From Verrucomicrobia bacterium UBA1183 (GTDB taxonomy: Bacteria; Verrucomicrobiota; Verrucomicrobiia; Opitutales; UBA9783), in the NCBI GenBank assembly GCA_002309885.1, contig DBYP01000006.1, forward strand, positions 124,403-154,271: a stretch of 29,869 nucleotides of DNA. The letters are read 5' to 3'. This document shows positions 29,363-29,869 of this stretch, piece by piece (position 1 is the first letter of the stretch; each line of letters begins with the position of its first letter). A program made the position numbers and the translations under genes. Under the pieces are notes generated by a model. The model ran no database searches. It worked only from the letters and a program-made list of their open reading frames with translations, and was not told the DNA's origin.

Positions 29363-29869
29363 ATGCATAAAAACAAATACATAAAACATACGCACATTTC
29401 TGAGCGAAAATTTCGAGAAATACTGCAGCTATTTTGTGCGGATTTAACGTCGACACAAATAGCCGAGGTGGCAAAAATAAGTCGCAACACAATTAATCGG
29501 ATTTTGCAATTATTGCGGAAGAGAATTGTGGAACTTGCGCAAAGGGAATCATACTTTGAAGCAGGAGAAATAGAAGTAGATGAGTCCTATTTTGGAGCTA
29601 AACGGGTGCGCAGTAAAAGAGGTCGCGGAGCGGGTGGTAAGATGAAAGTTTTTGGCATGAAAAAGCGAGGGGACAAGGTCTATACGCAAATCGTAAACAA
29701 CTGCTCTGCATCCGAGTTAGTGCCGATCATTAAAAGGTTGGCGCCGGATGACTCAACTATTTATAGCGATGAATGGAAAGCTTACGACGGGCTTGTAAAT
29801 ACTGGCTACAAAAAGCATTACAGGGTAACTCATTGCGAGGATGTTTTCGCCAACGGAAGGACTCATGTA
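29363..29869 (+). mobile_element. IS1595-family transposase, 5' part (runs off the window)
   Basis: The frame from the ATG at 29363 is open to the end of the window (169 codons). An N-terminal HTH (STQIAEVAKISRNTINRILQ) precedes the DDE core: EVDESYFGAKRVRSKRGRGA with the first Asp, KVFGMKKRGDKVYTQIV, IYSDEWKAYDGL with the second Asp, and YKKHYRVTH. This combination is that of IS1595/ISXO2-type (IS1016-like) transposases. The third catalytic residue lies beyond the edge. The left inverted repeat is not certain; GGGTAATAAAGA (from 29300) is a candidate. No frameshift is seen, so the element may be intact. Confidence 0.88.

Overview
The window reads as a chromosomal segment of a eukaryote-associated bacterium of the PVC superphylum (Chlamydiota, Verrucomicrobiota, Lentisphaerota), moderately AT-rich. 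The best lineage marker is a 52-residue small basic protein (15749-15907) of a family I know only from Chlamydiae and Verrucomicrobia. RNase HIII, FloA and class-I type III secretion chaperone genes fit. I cannot place it further; Verrucomicrobiota is my guess, since FloA and a single short UvrA paralogue are unlike Chlamydia.

Layout. 1-686: broken IS30-family transposase. 824-4000: operon of a lone cyclic-nucleotide-binding protein, a CesT/Slc1-like type III secretion chaperone and a GH13 pullulanase/GlgX-type debranching enzyme. 4164-4817: prepilin-like protein. 4818-5986: repeat copies flanking a cassette with a tandemly repeated Cys/Trp/Arg-rich reading frame. 6011-6670: acidic protein of unknown function. 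6730-7437: tRNA-Cys and a DUF2062 membrane protein. 7773-10078: floA operon with a site-2-protease-like M50 gene and a small secreted protein. 10308-12785 (minus): UvrA paralogue lacking the UvrB-binding domain. 12971-13906: secreted protein with four WH2/beta-thymosin-like actin-binding repeats. 14246-16012 (minus): tRNA-Thr, small basic protein, EF-P, RNase HIII. 16310-21064 (minus): Nudix hydrolase, rpoN, sucC, sucD, Vat/CatB-like acetyltransferase. 21432-24639: pntAA, rarA, birA. 24809-27196 (minus): mgtE and a YhaM-like HD exoribonuclease. 27316-29127: PBP2. 29363-29869: IS1595-family transposase running off the window.

Two features stand out. First, two independent signs of host interaction: the type III chaperone sitting directly upstream of a glycogen-debranching enzyme (the arrangement slc1-glgX that I recall from Chlamydia), and a signal-peptide-bearing protein with four tandem actin-monomer-binding motifs. 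Second, a family of roughly 130-220 bp non-coding repeats, with GTGTCTAC/GTAGACAC terminal inverted repeats and up to four internal hairpins, fills most of the long intergenic gaps and repeatedly abuts or overlaps stop codons.

Expression signals: several first-of-operon genes have a -10 box 6-8 nt before the ATG, implying leaderless mRNAs, while some internal operon genes have Shine-Dalgarno sequences. All assignments come from reading the translations; no database search was run.
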